NCBI GenBank assembly: GCA_023387815.1
Contig: JAEWHK010000005.1
Span: forward strand, 10,518-74,517
DNA: 64,000 nucleotides
From: Pseudomonadota bacterium
Lineage (GTDB): Bacteria > Pseudomonadota > Gammaproteobacteria > Burkholderiales > Burkholderiaceae_B
Direction of reading: 5' to 3'
Shown here: positions 1 through 8,951 of the stretch, one piece after another
Layout: every line of letters begins with the position of its first letter
How positions within the stretch are numbered: position 1 is the stretch's first letter
The notes under the pieces: generated by a model
Database searches by the model: none
Told to the model about the DNA's origin: nothing
Seen by the model: only the letters and a program-made list of their open reading frames with translations
Position numbers and translations under genes: made by a program

Positions 1-340
1 CTTTTTCGTTGCGGTGCTGGCATCCTATTTCGTGGCCGATGCCAGAATCGCCATTGCTTCCGGAACAGCCTTTCTGACCTCTCAGTTGCTTGATATTTTT
101 GTCTTCGACAAGCTTCGCAATAAATCCTGGTGGAAAGCGCCTTTCATCGCGGGCTGGATGGCAGCCATCATCGACACATTCCTGTTTTTCGCGGTTGCCT
201 TTGCCGGCACAGAAGTTCCATGGGTAACTCTGGCCACCGGTGACGTGGGCGTCAAACTGCTGATCAATGCAATGCTGCTGGCCCCGTTTCGCGTGCTCAT
301 GTGGAACATCGGTCGTCCACGCAGTGTTCAGGCCTTATAA
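1..340 (+). CDS. yhhQ: queuosine precursor transporter, VUT/YhhQ family (5' truncated by window edge)
   Basis: This is the C-terminal part of a membrane protein; the reading frame is open to the left edge, so the start lies outside the window. The visible 112 or so residues carry the family pattern RIAIASGTAFLTSQLLDIFV, a WWKAP segment, a long hydrophobic helix around DTFLFFAVAFAG, and a terminal LLINAMLLAPFRVLMW segment. Such proteins sit in the inner membrane and import queuosine precursors (preQ0/preQ1) for tRNA modification in E. coli. The gene ends with TAA and is followed within 20 bases by a terminator hairpin, so it is not part of the liv operon. The family assignment is from motif character; the exact substrate is inferred. 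Confidence 0.8.
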   Translation, partial: FFVAVLASYFVADARIAIASGTAFLTSQLLDIFVFDKLRNKSWWKAPFIAGWMAAIIDTFLFFAVAFAGTEVPWVTLATGDVGVKLLINAMLLAPFRVLMWNIGRPRSVQAL

Positions 341-360
341 CCAGCGGCAACGGAGCCGGG

Positions 361-392
361 CCGGGAGCGCCATTCTCGCGATCCCGGTTTTT
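361..392 (+). terminator. intrinsic terminator after the VUT-family gene
   Basis: CCGGGA (361-366) pairs with TCCCGG (382-387) across a 15-base loop, followed directly by five T residues. It lies 21 bases after the transporter stop codon and separates it from livH. Confidence 0.55.
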
Positions 393-481
393 CCGGCAGT
401 AAAGCCGGTTATCCAATAGAAGCAAAAGCACGTCGCGGTGCCCGTAAAGCAGGCAATTCGTGGCGGCACGGGGAGTACATC

Positions 482-1408
482 ATGCAGGACTTTCTGCCTC
501 AATTCATACAGCAGCTCATCAACGGGCTTTCGCTTGGCGCCATCTACGCGCTGATCGCTATCGGTTATACGATGGTGTATGGCATTATCGGCATGATCAA
601 TTTTGCACACGGGGAAATCTATATGATTGGTGCCTATGTGGGATTGGTCACGCTGTCAGCGCTGGGAATCAATCATGGCATTCCTATACCGGTAGTGATT
701 ATTGCCATGCTGTTGATTTCAGCCGTTGTTACCGGCTTTTATGGTTACGCCGTTGAAAAAGTAGCCTACCGGCCGCTAAGAGGAAGTCCGCGTCTGGTGG
801 CGCTGATATCGGCCATTGGTATGTCCATCTTTCTGCAGAACTGGGTCGCCATTGGTCAGGGTTCCCGCGATATGGCTGTGCCCAATCTGCTATCGGGCTC
901 TATTCAGTTCAGCCTCAATGGCGATTTTGCCATTACGCTGACCTATTCACGACTCATGATCATGGGCGTGGTCTTTGTCCTCATGGTAGCGCTGACCCTG
1001 TTCATTCGCCACTCTCGCATGGGCCGGGCTTCACGTGCTTGCTCTCAGGACATGCATATGGCCAGTCTGCTGGGAATTGATACCAACCGGGTCATTTCCT
1101 TCACTTTTATTCTGGGCGCCGTTCTGGCTGCGGTGGGCGGCGTACTGATCGCTCTGACCATCGGTAAACTCAATCCCTTCATCGGCTTTATTGCGGGTAT
1201 CAAGGCATTTACTGCTGCGGTACTTGGCGGAATCGGCAGTGTGCCTGGTGCCATCCTTGGCGGACTGCTGCTGGGCGTGGCCGAAACGCTGGCCGCCGCC
1301 TACATCGGATCGGAATATAAGGATATTGTGGCCTTCGGACTGCTGGTACTGATTCTATTATTCAGACCCACCGGGCTGCTCGGTAAACCAGAGGTGGAAA
1401 AAGTATGA
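482..1408 (+). CDS. livH: branched-chain amino acid ABC transporter permease LivH
   Basis: A 308-residue integral membrane permease, the same length as E. coli LivH. It would form the translocation channel with LivM and import leucine, isoleucine, valine or related amino acids from the periplasm. The N-terminal part has the family run GLSLGAIYALIAIGYTMVYG and NFAHGE; a cytoplasmic coupling segment reading SRACSQDMHMASLLGID at about residues 184-200 fits the loop that contacts the ATPases. The ATG at 482 follows GGGGAG at a usable distance. It is the first gene of a tightly overlapping livHMGF set; livM starts inside its last codons (ATGA overlap). No periplasmic binding-protein gene is visible, so livJ/livK must be encoded elsewhere. 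Confidence 0.93.
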   Translation: MQDFLPQFIQQLINGLSLGAIYALIAIGYTMVYGIIGMINFAHGEIYMIGAYVGLVTLSALGINHGIPIPVVIIAMLLISAVVTGFYGYAVEKVAYRPLRGSPRLVALISAIGMSIFLQNWVAIGQGSRDMAVPNLLSGSIQFSLNGDFAITLTYSRLMIMGVVFVLMVALTLFIRHSRMGRASRACSQDMHMASLLGIDTNRVISFTFILGAVLAAVGGVLIALTIGKLNPFIGFIAGIKAFTAAVLGGIGSVPGAILGGLLLGVAETLAAAYIGSEYKDIVAFGLLVLILLFRPTGLLGKPEVEKV

Positions 1409-2643
1409 CGAAAAACCTCAAAAACGCGGTGATTGCGGCGCTGGTGGCGGGTATTCTGCTGACGCCCATTTTCGGACTCGGCCTGACACGTCAGGGTATT
1501 ACGACAACGGTCATACCAGACTGGTCCGTGGTGCTGATTGGTATGGCCATTGTATTTGTTGTGCAACTGGTCAAGCCTTTGATTTTCAGGGGAAGAAAGA
1601 CGCCGGCAGCAAGAAAGCTGCGCTCTGACCGGCAGGCAGTGATTGGTCAGAAGACCATGTTCGCACTTTTTACCCTGATGCTGATTATTGCGGTTGTCTG
1701 GCCGTTCTTTGGCGATCGGGGCCAGATTGACATTGCGACGCTGGTTCTGATTTACGTCATGCTCGGCCTGGGGCTGAACATTGTCGTGGGCTTTGCCGGG
1801 CTGCTTGATCTTGGCTTTGTTGGATTTTACGCTGTGGGTGCCTATACCTACGCCTTGCTTTATCACTGGGCTGGCTGGGGCTTCTGGCAGGCGCTGCCAC
1901 TGTCGGGCCTCTTCGCTGCCATTTTTGGCTTCGTACTTGGCTTTCCGGTGCTGCGACTGCGCGGAGACTATCTGGCCATTGTGACCCTTGGGTTCGGAGA
2001 AATCATCAGGCTGCTGCTGACCAATCTGACAACCGTTACCGGTGGTCCTGACGGTATATCCGGCATCCCCAAACCCTCTGTTTTCGGTTATGAAATGGTG
2101 CGCAGTGCGCCGGAAGGGCAGCAGACGTTTCACCAGCTGATGGGCTGGAAGTTTGCCACGGTCGATGTGGTCATCTACCTTTATCTGATGGCACTGGTAC
2201 TTGCTGTTATCACTTTTGTGATTTCGGCACGGCTTATCCGCATGCCGGTCGGCCGAGCCTGGGAAGCGTTGCGTGAAGACGAGGTCGCCTGCCGCTCCCT
2301 GGGTATGAATCCCACAAAAATCAAATTGTCGGCCTTCACGCTTGGCGCGATGTTTGCCGGATTTGGCGGTGCTTTCTTCGCTGCAAGACAGGGTCTGGTC
2401 AATCCGGAATCGTTCACTTTTATTGAGTCTGCACTGATTCTGTCGATTGTGGTGCTGGGCGGCATGGGTTCACAGATTGGCGTCATCCTGGCGGCGATTG
2501 CCCTGACCGTGTTGCCGGAACTGGCACGTCAGTTTGCAGAATATCGCATGCTGATTTTTGGTCTGGTGATGGTGCTGATGATGATCTGGCGTCCGCAAGG
2601 GTTGCTGCCTGTTAAACGGCCTCATGTGGAGATTGGAAAATGA
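1405..2643 (+). CDS. livM: branched-chain amino acid ABC transporter permease LivM
   Basis: A 412-residue permease, close to the family length of about 420. An N-terminal region with two hydrophobic helices (residues 7-25 and 35-55) precedes the conserved core that begins near GLGLNIVVGFAGLLDLG and includes VGRAWEALREDEVACRSLGM, the cytoplasmic segment that docks on LivG/LivF. It would partner LivH as the second membrane subunit. Its ATG overlaps the livH stop by four bases and its stop overlaps the livG start in the same way, which indicates translational coupling across the operon. Confidence 0.93.
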   Translation: MTKNLKNAVIAALVAGILLTPIFGLGLTRQGITTTVIPDWSVVLIGMAIVFVVQLVKPLIFRGRKTPAARKLRSDRQAVIGQKTMFALFTLMLIIAVVWPFFGDRGQIDIATLVLIYVMLGLGLNIVVGFAGLLDLGFVGFYAVGAYTYALLYHWAGWGFWQALPLSGLFAAIFGFVLGFPVLRLRGDYLAIVTLGFGEIIRLLLTNLTTVTGGPDGISGIPKPSVFGYEMVRSAPEGQQTFHQLMGWKFATVDVVIYLYLMALVLAVITFVISARLIRMPVGRAWEALREDEVACRSLGMNPTKIKLSAFTLGAMFAGFGGAFFAARQGLVNPESFTFIESALILSIVVLGGMGSQIGVILAAIALTVLPELARQFAEYRMLIFGLVMVLMMIWRPQGLLPVKRPHVEIGK

Positions 2644-3407
2644 CGTCAACTGTTTTGCGTGTTGATTCCCTCAAAATGCGTTTTGGCGGATTGCTTGCCG
2701 TTGACTCTGTCAGCCTGGATGTACAGAAAAACGAGGTATTCGCGATTATCGGCCCCAATGGGGCGGGGAAAACGACGGTCTTCAATTGCATCAGCGGCTT
2801 CTACAAACCGACTGAAGGCTCCATCACCCTGAATGATAAGCCGCTTACCGGTTTGCCTAGCCACAAGGTAGCGCAGCGCGGTCTGGTGCGAACCTTTCAG
2901 AATGTACGACTGTTCAAGAATCTGACAGTACTGGAGAATTTGCTGGTGGCCCAGCATACTCTGCACGAATCGAATTTCCTGTCAGGGTTGCTCAATCTGC
3001 CGTCCTATCGAAAGGCTGAGCGCAAGGTACTTGAGTCAGCGCTGTTCTGGCTGGATTTCATGGGGATCAGGGCGTATGCGAACCGCGAAGCGGGGACACT
3101 GGCCTACGGTCACCAGCGCCGGCTGGAAATTGCCCGCTGCATGATTACCAAACCCGTGCTTTTGCTGCTTGACGAGCCGGCCGCCGGGCTGAACCCACAG
3201 GAAAAAATCGATCTCGCGGGGCTGATCAATCGCCTCAGGAAAGAGTTTGACCTCTCCGTTTTGCTGATCGAACACGATATGAGTCTGATTATGGGAATTT
3301 CTGACAGGATTCTGGTCATGGAACACGGCAAGCCAATCGTAACCGGTGTTCCCGATGTTGTCCGCGCCGACCCCCGCGTCATCAAGGCGTACCTGGGAGA
3401 AGAATAA
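2640..3407 (+). CDS. livG: branched-chain amino acid ABC transporter ATP-binding protein LivG
   Basis: A 255-residue cytoplasmic ATPase subunit. The Walker A motif GPNGAGKTT is at residues 38-46, the signature region reads YGHQRRLEIAR (the LivG variant of the ABC signature), and Walker B is LLLLDEPAAGL. The C-terminal stretch with EHDMSLIMGISDRILVMEHG is typical of LivG. It would hydrolyse ATP with LivF to power LivH/LivM. It starts in an ATGA overlap with livM, and livF starts one base after its stop codon. Confidence 0.94.
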   Translation: MTSTVLRVDSLKMRFGGLLAVDSVSLDVQKNEVFAIIGPNGAGKTTVFNCISGFYKPTEGSITLNDKPLTGLPSHKVAQRGLVRTFQNVRLFKNLTVLENLLVAQHTLHESNFLSGLLNLPSYRKAERKVLESALFWLDFMGIRAYANREAGTLAYGHQRRLEIARCMITKPVLLLLDEPAAGLNPQEKIDLAGLINRLRKEFDLSVLLIEHDMSLIMGISDRILVMEHGKPIVTGVPDVVRADPRVIKAYLGEE

Positions 3408-3408
3408 G

Positions 3409-4110
3409 ATGCTGAAACTGGACAATGTGAGCACCCATTACGGAGCGATCCAGGCGCTGGATTCGGTTTCGATTGAAGTGAATGAAGGCGAGATCGTTAC
3501 GCTGATTGGGGCAAACGGGGCTGGAAAAACCACGCTGCTGATGACCGTCTGCGGTAATCCGAGAGCGTCGTCGGGCACGATTTCGTTTCTGGGAGAGGAT
3601 ATTACCAGCGAACCGACCTCGGTCATTATGCGCCGGGGTATTGCTGTGTCTCCCGAAGGTCGTCGGGTATTTCCGGATCTGACTGTCCTTGAAAATCTGA
3701 AAATGGGTGGATTCTTTCTCTCACGCGATGAGATCGCCGATGGTATCGAACATGTTTTCGGCCTGTTCCCGCGCCTGAAAGAACGTGCCAGTCAGCGTGC
3801 CGGCACCATGTCGGGTGGTGAACAGCAAATGCTGGCTATCGGTCGCGCCCTCATGAGTAAACCGCGTTTACTGCTGCTGGATGAGCCCACGCTGGGTCTG
3901 GCACCGCTTATCATTGCGCAGATATTCGAAATCATTCAGACGATACGCGAAGAAGGGGTAACAGTCTTTCTGGTAGAACAGAATGCGAACAAGGCGCTGA
4001 AAGTGGCAGATCGCGGCTATGTTCTGGAAACCGGCAAAGTCGTTCTTGCCGATTCCGGCGCGAATCTGCTTGTCAACGACGCTGTCAGAAAAGCCTATTT
4101 GGGCGCATAA
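3409..4110 (+). CDS. livF: branched-chain amino acid ABC transporter ATP-binding protein LivF
   Basis: A 233-residue ABC ATPase, the second motor subunit of the importer. Walker A GANGAGKTT is at residues 34-42, the signature is MSGGEQQMLAIGRALM, and Walker B is LLLLDEPTLGLAPL; the VEQNANKAL segment is characteristic of LivF. The ATG at 3409 is preferred to an in-frame start at 3346 because it gives the standard N terminus MLKLDNVSTHYG, follows GGGAGAAGAA, and avoids a long overlap with livG. It closes the livHMGF operon. Confidence 0.94.
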   Translation: MLKLDNVSTHYGAIQALDSVSIEVNEGEIVTLIGANGAGKTTLLMTVCGNPRASSGTISFLGEDITSEPTSVIMRRGIAVSPEGRRVFPDLTVLENLKMGGFFLSRDEIADGIEHVFGLFPRLKERASQRAGTMSGGEQQMLAIGRALMSKPRLLLLDEPTLGLAPLIIAQIFEIIQTIREEGVTVFLVEQNANKALKVADRGYVLETGKVVLADSGANLLVNDAVRKAYLGA

Positions 4111-4127
4111 TAACCCGGCGCGAATAT

Positions 4128-4165
4128 AAAAAAGGCACGACGGCTGCTTGCGCCGGCTCGTGCCT
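4128..4165 (-). terminator. intrinsic terminator for the minus-strand glutathione S-transferase gene
   Basis: AGGCACGA and TCGTGCCT form an 8-bp stem with further pairing inside (GGC/GCC). The run of six bases that becomes U in RNA lies on the left (AAAAAA on the plus strand, 4128-4133), so the signal works for leftward transcription coming from the gene at 4280-5074. It may also fold in livF transcripts but lacks a plus-strand U-tract. Confidence 0.65.
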
Positions 4166-4279
4166 GATACTGAACCCGACCTGTTTACTGAACTCTGCCT
4201 GCTCCTGAATCAGGCCTGTACCGGCTGTCGCTCGTGAGGAGATCCGGTCAGGTTGCTCAACCAGATCCGATTGTCGATC

Positions 4280-5074
4280 TTATGACCGAGGAAGATCGTC
4301 CTGGCTGGAAGCCGCAGAAGACTCACCGGCTGCAACTTCAGGTGTGACAGGTGCTGCGGCAGGGGCCGGTGCCTTCGCTAGCGCCGGTTCATCCGTTTTC
4401 GACGGAAGCGATAAAGATAATAAACCCGCTTTTTCTTTGGCGCGCTGATGGGCAGGGCGCAGGCGGATGGCCTCCAGAAATGCCTTAATATTGTGCAGAT
4501 TGTCGCCAATGAGTCCGCGCCCGTGCAGCGCCTGCAAGGCAAAGCCCATTTGTATATCGGCTGCACTGAAATTGCTGCCGCAGAACCAGCCTGTGTTGCC
4601 CAGCTCGCTGTCGATATAATCGAGCTTCGTATTCAGGTCGGGCATGACAAAGCTTTCCAGCGTGGTATTGACTGTTTTCTTTACGATAGAACGGGCAAAG
4701 AACGGTACGCGGGCATTGGCCATTTTGTTAAGTACCAATGTCAGCAGTCCTGGCGGCATGAGAGAGCCTTCCGCGAAATGCATCCACTGCGAATAGCGCA
4801 AATAATCTTCGGAACAGATGGGGGGACGCAGAGCACGCGTATCGTAGCGGTTAAGCAGATATTCGATAATGGCACCTGATTCGATCAGCGTAAAGCCATT
4901 GTCAATCAGCACCGGCGCCTTACCCAGGGGATGGATGGACTTGAGCGAGTCCTGGGCACGCATGGTTTCAGGGTGACGCTCGTGACGCTCAATCTGGTAA
5001 GTGAGTTCAAGTTCTTCCAGCAGCCAGATGATGCGAAAAGAACGTGAGGCTTCCAGATGGTGTAATGTGATCAT
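4280..5074 (-). CDS. glutathione S-transferase family protein with Ala/Pro-rich C-terminal tail
   Basis: A 264-residue cytosolic protein. Residues 1-80 are a thioredoxin-fold GST N-terminal domain (MITLHHLEASRSFRIIWLLE, then GKAPVLIDNG with the cis-Pro, and ESGAIIEYLL that binds the glutathione gamma-glutamyl group); residues about 90-220 are an all-helical C-terminal domain. The Ser at residue 10 or 12 is the likely glutathione-activating residue. Residues 222-264 form a low-complexity tail rich in Ala, Pro and Ser that ordinary GSTs of about 220 residues lack. The ATG at 5074 is preceded by GGGAAAGG. It stands alone between livF and the SCO gene and has its own terminator. The substrate cannot be told from sequence. 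Confidence 0.85.
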   Translation of the reverse strand: MITLHHLEASRSFRIIWLLEELELTYQIERHERHPETMRAQDSLKSIHPLGKAPVLIDNGFTLIESGAIIEYLLNRYDTRALRPPICSEDYLRYSQWMHFAEGSLMPPGLLTLVLNKMANARVPFFARSIVKKTVNTTLESFVMPDLNTKLDYIDSELGNTGWFCGSNFSAADIQMGFALQALHGRGLIGDNLHNIKAFLEAIRLRPAHQRAKEKAGLLSLSLPSKTDEPALAKAPAPAAAPVTPEVAAGESSAASSQDDLPRS

Positions 5075-5176
5075 ACCTTTCCCATGTCAGTGAATTGATA
5101 AACAGTCTGCAGTTTAACAAAATGTCAGGATCGCTGCCGAGACTGACCATCGGCGTATCCGGCTGAACATTCGACC

Positions 5177-5815
5177 TTACAGCAGCTCGCGGATTTTTTC
5201 AGTCAGTTGTTCTGGTGTTTCGCTGTCTGAAGCCAGGAATCGGGCATGGCCGTCTTTATCAAAGATATATATTCCCCGGCCGTGCATGACCTCATACGAA
5301 TCCGGGTTGCTGGCGTCTTTGGGTTTGCTGATCTGATACGCCACACGATAGCGGCGCGCGACCGAGGCAATCTGGTCTTCGGTGCCTGTGAGTCCGATCG
5401 CGCCATTGTTGAACGCATTCACGTAAGCCTGAAGGACGTCGGGAGTGTCCCGATGCGGGTCGACACTGATAAACAGAATCTGGACGTCGTCGGCGCGTGG
5501 CCCAAGCTGGTGCATCACATCAGATAACTGGGCCATCGTTGTGGGACAAATGTCAGGGCAGCTGGCATAGCCAAAAAACAGCATGACCACCTTGCCTTTG
5601 ACCGAGTCCTGTGTGATGGTCTTGCCTTCGGTGGCATTCAGCGAAAATGACAAGTCAGGCAAGTGATTGGAAATCGGATATACCTTGCTGGGTCGTGACG
5701 CTGCGGCAGTACCCGGGACTTCCGGCATCGTCTGTGCGCTTGCCATGGACATGACAAAAACACTGGCCATAGAAAGCAGAAGAGAGGCACTGACAGGCCG
5801 GGTCAAAACACGCAT
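5177..5815 (-). CDS. SCO1/SenC/PrrC family copper chaperone
   Basis: A 212-residue exported protein of the SCO family, which delivers copper to the CuA site of cytochrome c oxidase or acts as a thiol-disulfide reductase for it. An N-terminal signal peptide (hydrophobic core around SASLLLSMASVFVMSM, cleavage likely after ASA) is followed by a thioredoxin-like fold with the copper-binding CPDIC motif (Cys86, Cys90) and a downstream His at about residue 178 in EVMHGRG, the third ligand. The ATG at 5815 has GGA at nine bases; a TTG two codons upstream is possible. It lies 23 bases after prlC and is the last gene of the minus-strand run. No cytochrome oxidase genes are nearby. Confidence 0.88.
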   Translation of the reverse strand: MRVLTRPVSASLLLSMASVFVMSMASAQTMPEVPGTAAASRPSKVYPISNHLPDLSFSLNATEGKTITQDSVKGKVVMLFFGYASCPDICPTTMAQLSDVMHQLGPRADDVQILFISVDPHRDTPDVLQAYVNAFNNGAIGLTGTEDQIASVARRYRVAYQISKPKDASNPDSYEVMHGRGIYIFDKDGHARFLASDSETPEQLTEKIRELL

Positions 5816-5838
5816 AGTCAAAATTCCGATACTGAAAA

Positions 5839-8070
5839 TCAGTTTGCTGCGGTCTGAACCAGCCCGCTGTGACGCAGCAGCGCGTCCGGGCTCGGTCCTC
5901 GACCGCGAAACGCTTCAAAAGACTCAGCGGCAGGACGGGAGCCGCCCACTGCAAGAATCTGTTCCTTGAAGGATAGACCGGCCTGCGGGCTTAAGGTTCC
6001 ATGTTCTTCATCCGCCAATTCCTCGAACAGACTGTAGGCATCGGCAGAAAGAACCTCTGCCCATTTGTAGCTGTAGTAGCCTGCGCCGTATCCTCCTGCA
6101 AACAGATGGGAGAAATTGTGAGCGAAGCGATTCCACGATGGTGGCATGATGACCGACACTTCCTGTCGAACCTGATTCAGAATGTCCATGACCGCCTGAA
6201 TGGACAAGGCATTGTCACGTGTGTGGATCAACATATCGAAAAGAGAGAATTCGATCTGACGAACCATCTGCATGCCGCTCTGGAAGTTTCTGGCTGAAAG
6301 CAGTTTATCGAAAAGTGCGCGATCGATTTGCTCGCCTGTTTTCCAGTGCACGGCCATGCTGCGAAATACGGGCCATTCCCAGGTAAAGTTTTCCATGAAC
6401 TGCGAAGGCAGTTCGATCGCATCCCACTCAACGCTGGCAAACGGTGATGCCGCTGGTTCATTCACTTTGGACAGAAGCGCATGCAGCGCGTGTCCTGATT
6501 CGTGAAACAGCGTAATCACATCGTCATGCGTGAGCAGTGCGGGTTTGTCACCCTGAGGCGGTGCAAAATTGCAGTTCAGGTACACCACCGGCATGATGCT
6601 GAGCGCGTCGGTGACGTGTCTGCTGCGTTCACTGTCCACCCATGCGCCACTCTGTTTGCCTTTTCGGGCATAAAGGTCAGTGTAAAGATAACCAATGGGT
6701 TTGCCATTTTCCTGCACCTCGAACACACGCACGTCGTTATGCCATACCGGTGCATCAAACGGCACGAGTTCAACATTGAACAGCTGGCGTATCACACCAA
6801 AAAGGCCTTTCATGACATTGGCTTCGGTCAGATACTGCCGGATTTCTTCATCAGAATAGGCATAACGAGCCTGGCGAAGCTGTTCGGATACAAACGTATA
6901 GTCCCAGGGTTGCAGCTCGCCCATCTTCAGTTCTTTTTCTGCAAACTGCCGCAGTGTTGCGACATCCTGCACCGCAAACGGACGTGCCTTGGCTGCAAGA
7001 TCGCGCAGGAAAGCAATGACTTCGTCTGCCGATTTCGCCATGCGTGTCTGCAGGCGCATCTGGGCAAAGTTGTCATAACCCAGCAGATGGGCATCTTCCA
7101 GGCGCAAGGCCAGCAGTTTTTCGATGACCGACGAATTATCGTAACGGGAATCACCCAGTTCTGATGCCAGCGTCGCGTAGCCACGATAAAGTGCCTCTCG
7201 CAGCGTGGCATTTCTGGCGTACTGCATGACCGGCAGGTAAGACGGCATTTTCAGCGTGAAGCGCCATCCGGCCTGTGCATTATTCGCGGCTGTTACTGGT
7301 TTGTTATTGTCAGCGTTCTGTTCAGTGGCATGCCCCTCAGCGGACGTATCGCGCGATGCCTGTGTCATACCAGCTGCCTGGTCTGCGGCTTCCGCTTGTG
7401 CCTTTTCCTGTTGTGCTGCTTCCTGGGCAGCCTGGGCAGCAGCGTCGATGACGTCCTGCGGCAAACCTTCCAGCATGGCTTCATCGGTGACCTGATAGTG
7501 CCAGTTGTCCATGGCATCCAGTGCGTTCTCGGAGAATTTCTGGGAGGTCAGTGCGATTTCTTCGTTCAGGCGGGCATAACGCTCGCGTTTCTCGCCTTCC
7601 AGTTCCACACCACTCAGGCGAAAATCCCGCAGTGCCAGTTCGACGATGCGCTTACGCACAGGGGAGTATTGTGCAAATTCGGCGCTTTGGGAAATGCGCA
7701 GATATCCGTCGAACAGTTCGCGATTCAGGCCGATCCAGCTTGAGAATTCGGTGATGGCCGGCAGCATGCGATTATAGCTTTCACGCAGTGCCGGACTGTT
7801 GATGACCGAATTCAGGTGGCCGGTGACAGACCAGGCACGCCACAGACGGCTGGATAGGGCTTCCATTGGCTCGATGAAACTGTCCCAACTCGGCTTGGCA
7901 TTATTGCTGATCAGCTGTTCGATTCCAGAGCGCGTCTCAGCCAGCAGCTGGCTGATGGCGGGCTCGATATGTTCGGGCCGAATGGCAGCGTAATCAATCA
8001 GCTCTGTAATGGGAGCCAGAAGGGGATTGACCGAAACGTCCTGTGCGGGGATATCCTTGCGTTGAGTCAT
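5839..8070 (-). CDS. prlC: oligopeptidase A, M3 family zinc metallopeptidase
   Basis: A 743-residue cytosolic zinc peptidase that degrades short peptides, including cleaved signal peptides. The zinc-binding HESGH motif is at residues 523-527 (FHESGHALHALL), with the conserved downstream ELPSQFMENFTWE containing the third ligand region. Family members are about 680 residues; this one is longer because residues about 212-267 contain an Ala/Gln/Glu/Asn-rich insertion between LEGLPQDVIDA and GWRFTLKMPSYLP. Its ATG shares one base with the folD stop codon (TAATG), so it is translationally coupled to folD, and the SCO gene follows after 23 bases. Confidence 0.93.
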   Translation of the reverse strand: MTQRKDIPAQDVSVNPLLAPITELIDYAAIRPEHIEPAISQLLAETRSGIEQLISNNAKPSWDSFIEPMEALSSRLWRAWSVTGHLNSVINSPALRESYNRMLPAITEFSSWIGLNRELFDGYLRISQSAEFAQYSPVRKRIVELALRDFRLSGVELEGEKRERYARLNEEIALTSQKFSENALDAMDNWHYQVTDEAMLEGLPQDVIDAAAQAAQEAAQQEKAQAEAADQAAGMTQASRDTSAEGHATEQNADNNKPVTAANNAQAGWRFTLKMPSYLPVMQYARNATLREALYRGYATLASELGDSRYDNSSVIEKLLALRLEDAHLLGYDNFAQMRLQTRMAKSADEVIAFLRDLAAKARPFAVQDVATLRQFAEKELKMGELQPWDYTFVSEQLRQARYAYSDEEIRQYLTEANVMKGLFGVIRQLFNVELVPFDAPVWHNDVRVFEVQENGKPIGYLYTDLYARKGKQSGAWVDSERSRHVTDALSIMPVVYLNCNFAPPQGDKPALLTHDDVITLFHESGHALHALLSKVNEPAASPFASVEWDAIELPSQFMENFTWEWPVFRSMAVHWKTGEQIDRALFDKLLSARNFQSGMQMVRQIEFSLFDMLIHTRDNALSIQAVMDILNQVRQEVSVIMPPSWNRFAHNFSHLFAGGYGAGYYSYKWAEVLSADAYSLFEELADEEHGTLSPQAGLSFKEQILAVGGSRPAAESFEAFRGRGPSPDALLRHSGLVQTAAN

Positions 8071-8936
8071 TATGATGCCTGCTTCTGCGCATTCTGTTTT
8101 TCGGCAGCGTACACGGTGTTGAGCAGCAACATGACAATTGTCATGGGGCCGACGCCGCCGGGTACGGGGGTAATGGCCGAGGCAACTTCACGTGCAGATT
8201 CGAAGTCCACATCACCGCGCAATTTGCCATCTTCTCCACGATTAATACCTACGTCAATGACAACAGCACCTGGCTTGATCATGTCGCCTGTCACCATGCC
8301 GGGCTTGCCGGTGGCAACAACCAGAATGTCTGCGCGCCGTGTCTGGGCACCCAGATCACGGGTCTTGGAATTGCAGATGGTTACCGTTGCGCCCGCTTTC
8401 TGTAGCAGCAGTGCCATGGGTTTGCCCACGATATTGCTGGCACCCACCACAACGGCTTCGGCGCCGCGAATAGTGACCTGCTGGTCTTCGAGCATTTTCA
8501 TGACGCCATAAGGTGTGCAGGGAATAAAGGTCGGCTTTCCGATCATCAGTGCGCCGGCATTGCTGACATGGAATCCGTCGACATCCTTTGCGGGCGAGAT
8601 GGCTTCGATGACGGTATCGGGATTGAAGTGCGCCGGCAAAGGCAGCTGAACAAGTATGCCATTGACCGACGGATCGTTGTTCAAAGTCTGAATACGCGCC
8701 AGCAATTCGGGCTCAGTCAGCGTGGCAGGGTAGGTCTCTACCGAAGACGTCAGGCCGAGCTTGCGAAACGTGTTGGTCTTGTGGTTGACGTAAACCTGCG
8801 ATGCCGGATCGTCTCCGACCAGAATGACAGTCAGGGAAGGAACAATTCCATTTTCCTTCAGGCTGGCCAGTTTCGGTTCGAGTTCCAGCTTGAGTTTTTC
8901 GGCCAGCTGTTTGCCATCAATAATACGTGCTGTCAT
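8070..8936 (-). CDS. folD: bifunctional methylenetetrahydrofolate dehydrogenase/cyclohydrolase FolD
   Basis: A 288-residue enzyme that interconverts 5,10-methylene-THF, methenyl-THF and 10-formyl-THF for purine and formyl-Met-tRNA synthesis. Seen motifs are YVNHKTNTFRKLGL, which carries the catalytic Tyr and Lys, the NADP-binding region VVVGASNIVGKPMALLL, and the C-terminal PGGVGPMTIVMLL signature. Length is normal for the family. It starts 15 bases after the response regulator stop and overlaps prlC by one base, so it appears embedded in the two-component operon. Confidence 0.96.
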   Translation of the reverse strand: MTARIIDGKQLAEKLKLELEPKLASLKENGIVPSLTVILVGDDPASQVYVNHKTNTFRKLGLTSSVETYPATLTEPELLARIQTLNNDPSVNGILVQLPLPAHFNPDTVIEAISPAKDVDGFHVSNAGALMIGKPTFIPCTPYGVMKMLEDQQVTIRGAEAVVVGASNIVGKPMALLLQKAGATVTICNSKTRDLGAQTRRADILVVATGKPGMVTGDMIKPGAVVIDVGINRGEDGKLRGDVDFESAREVASAITPVPGGVGPMTIVMLLLNTVYAAEKQNAQKQAS

Positions 8937-8951
8937 GTTGTTTCAACTATC

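Noticed and set aside
1300..2133. Open frame of 277 codons antisense to livH/livM
   Set aside because: Gln/Asn/His-rich translation typical of reverse-strand shadows of membrane protein genes.
4128..4165. Hairpin considered as the livF terminator
   Set aside because: The U-tract is only on the minus strand, so it serves the GST gene; livF has no clear plus-strand terminator.
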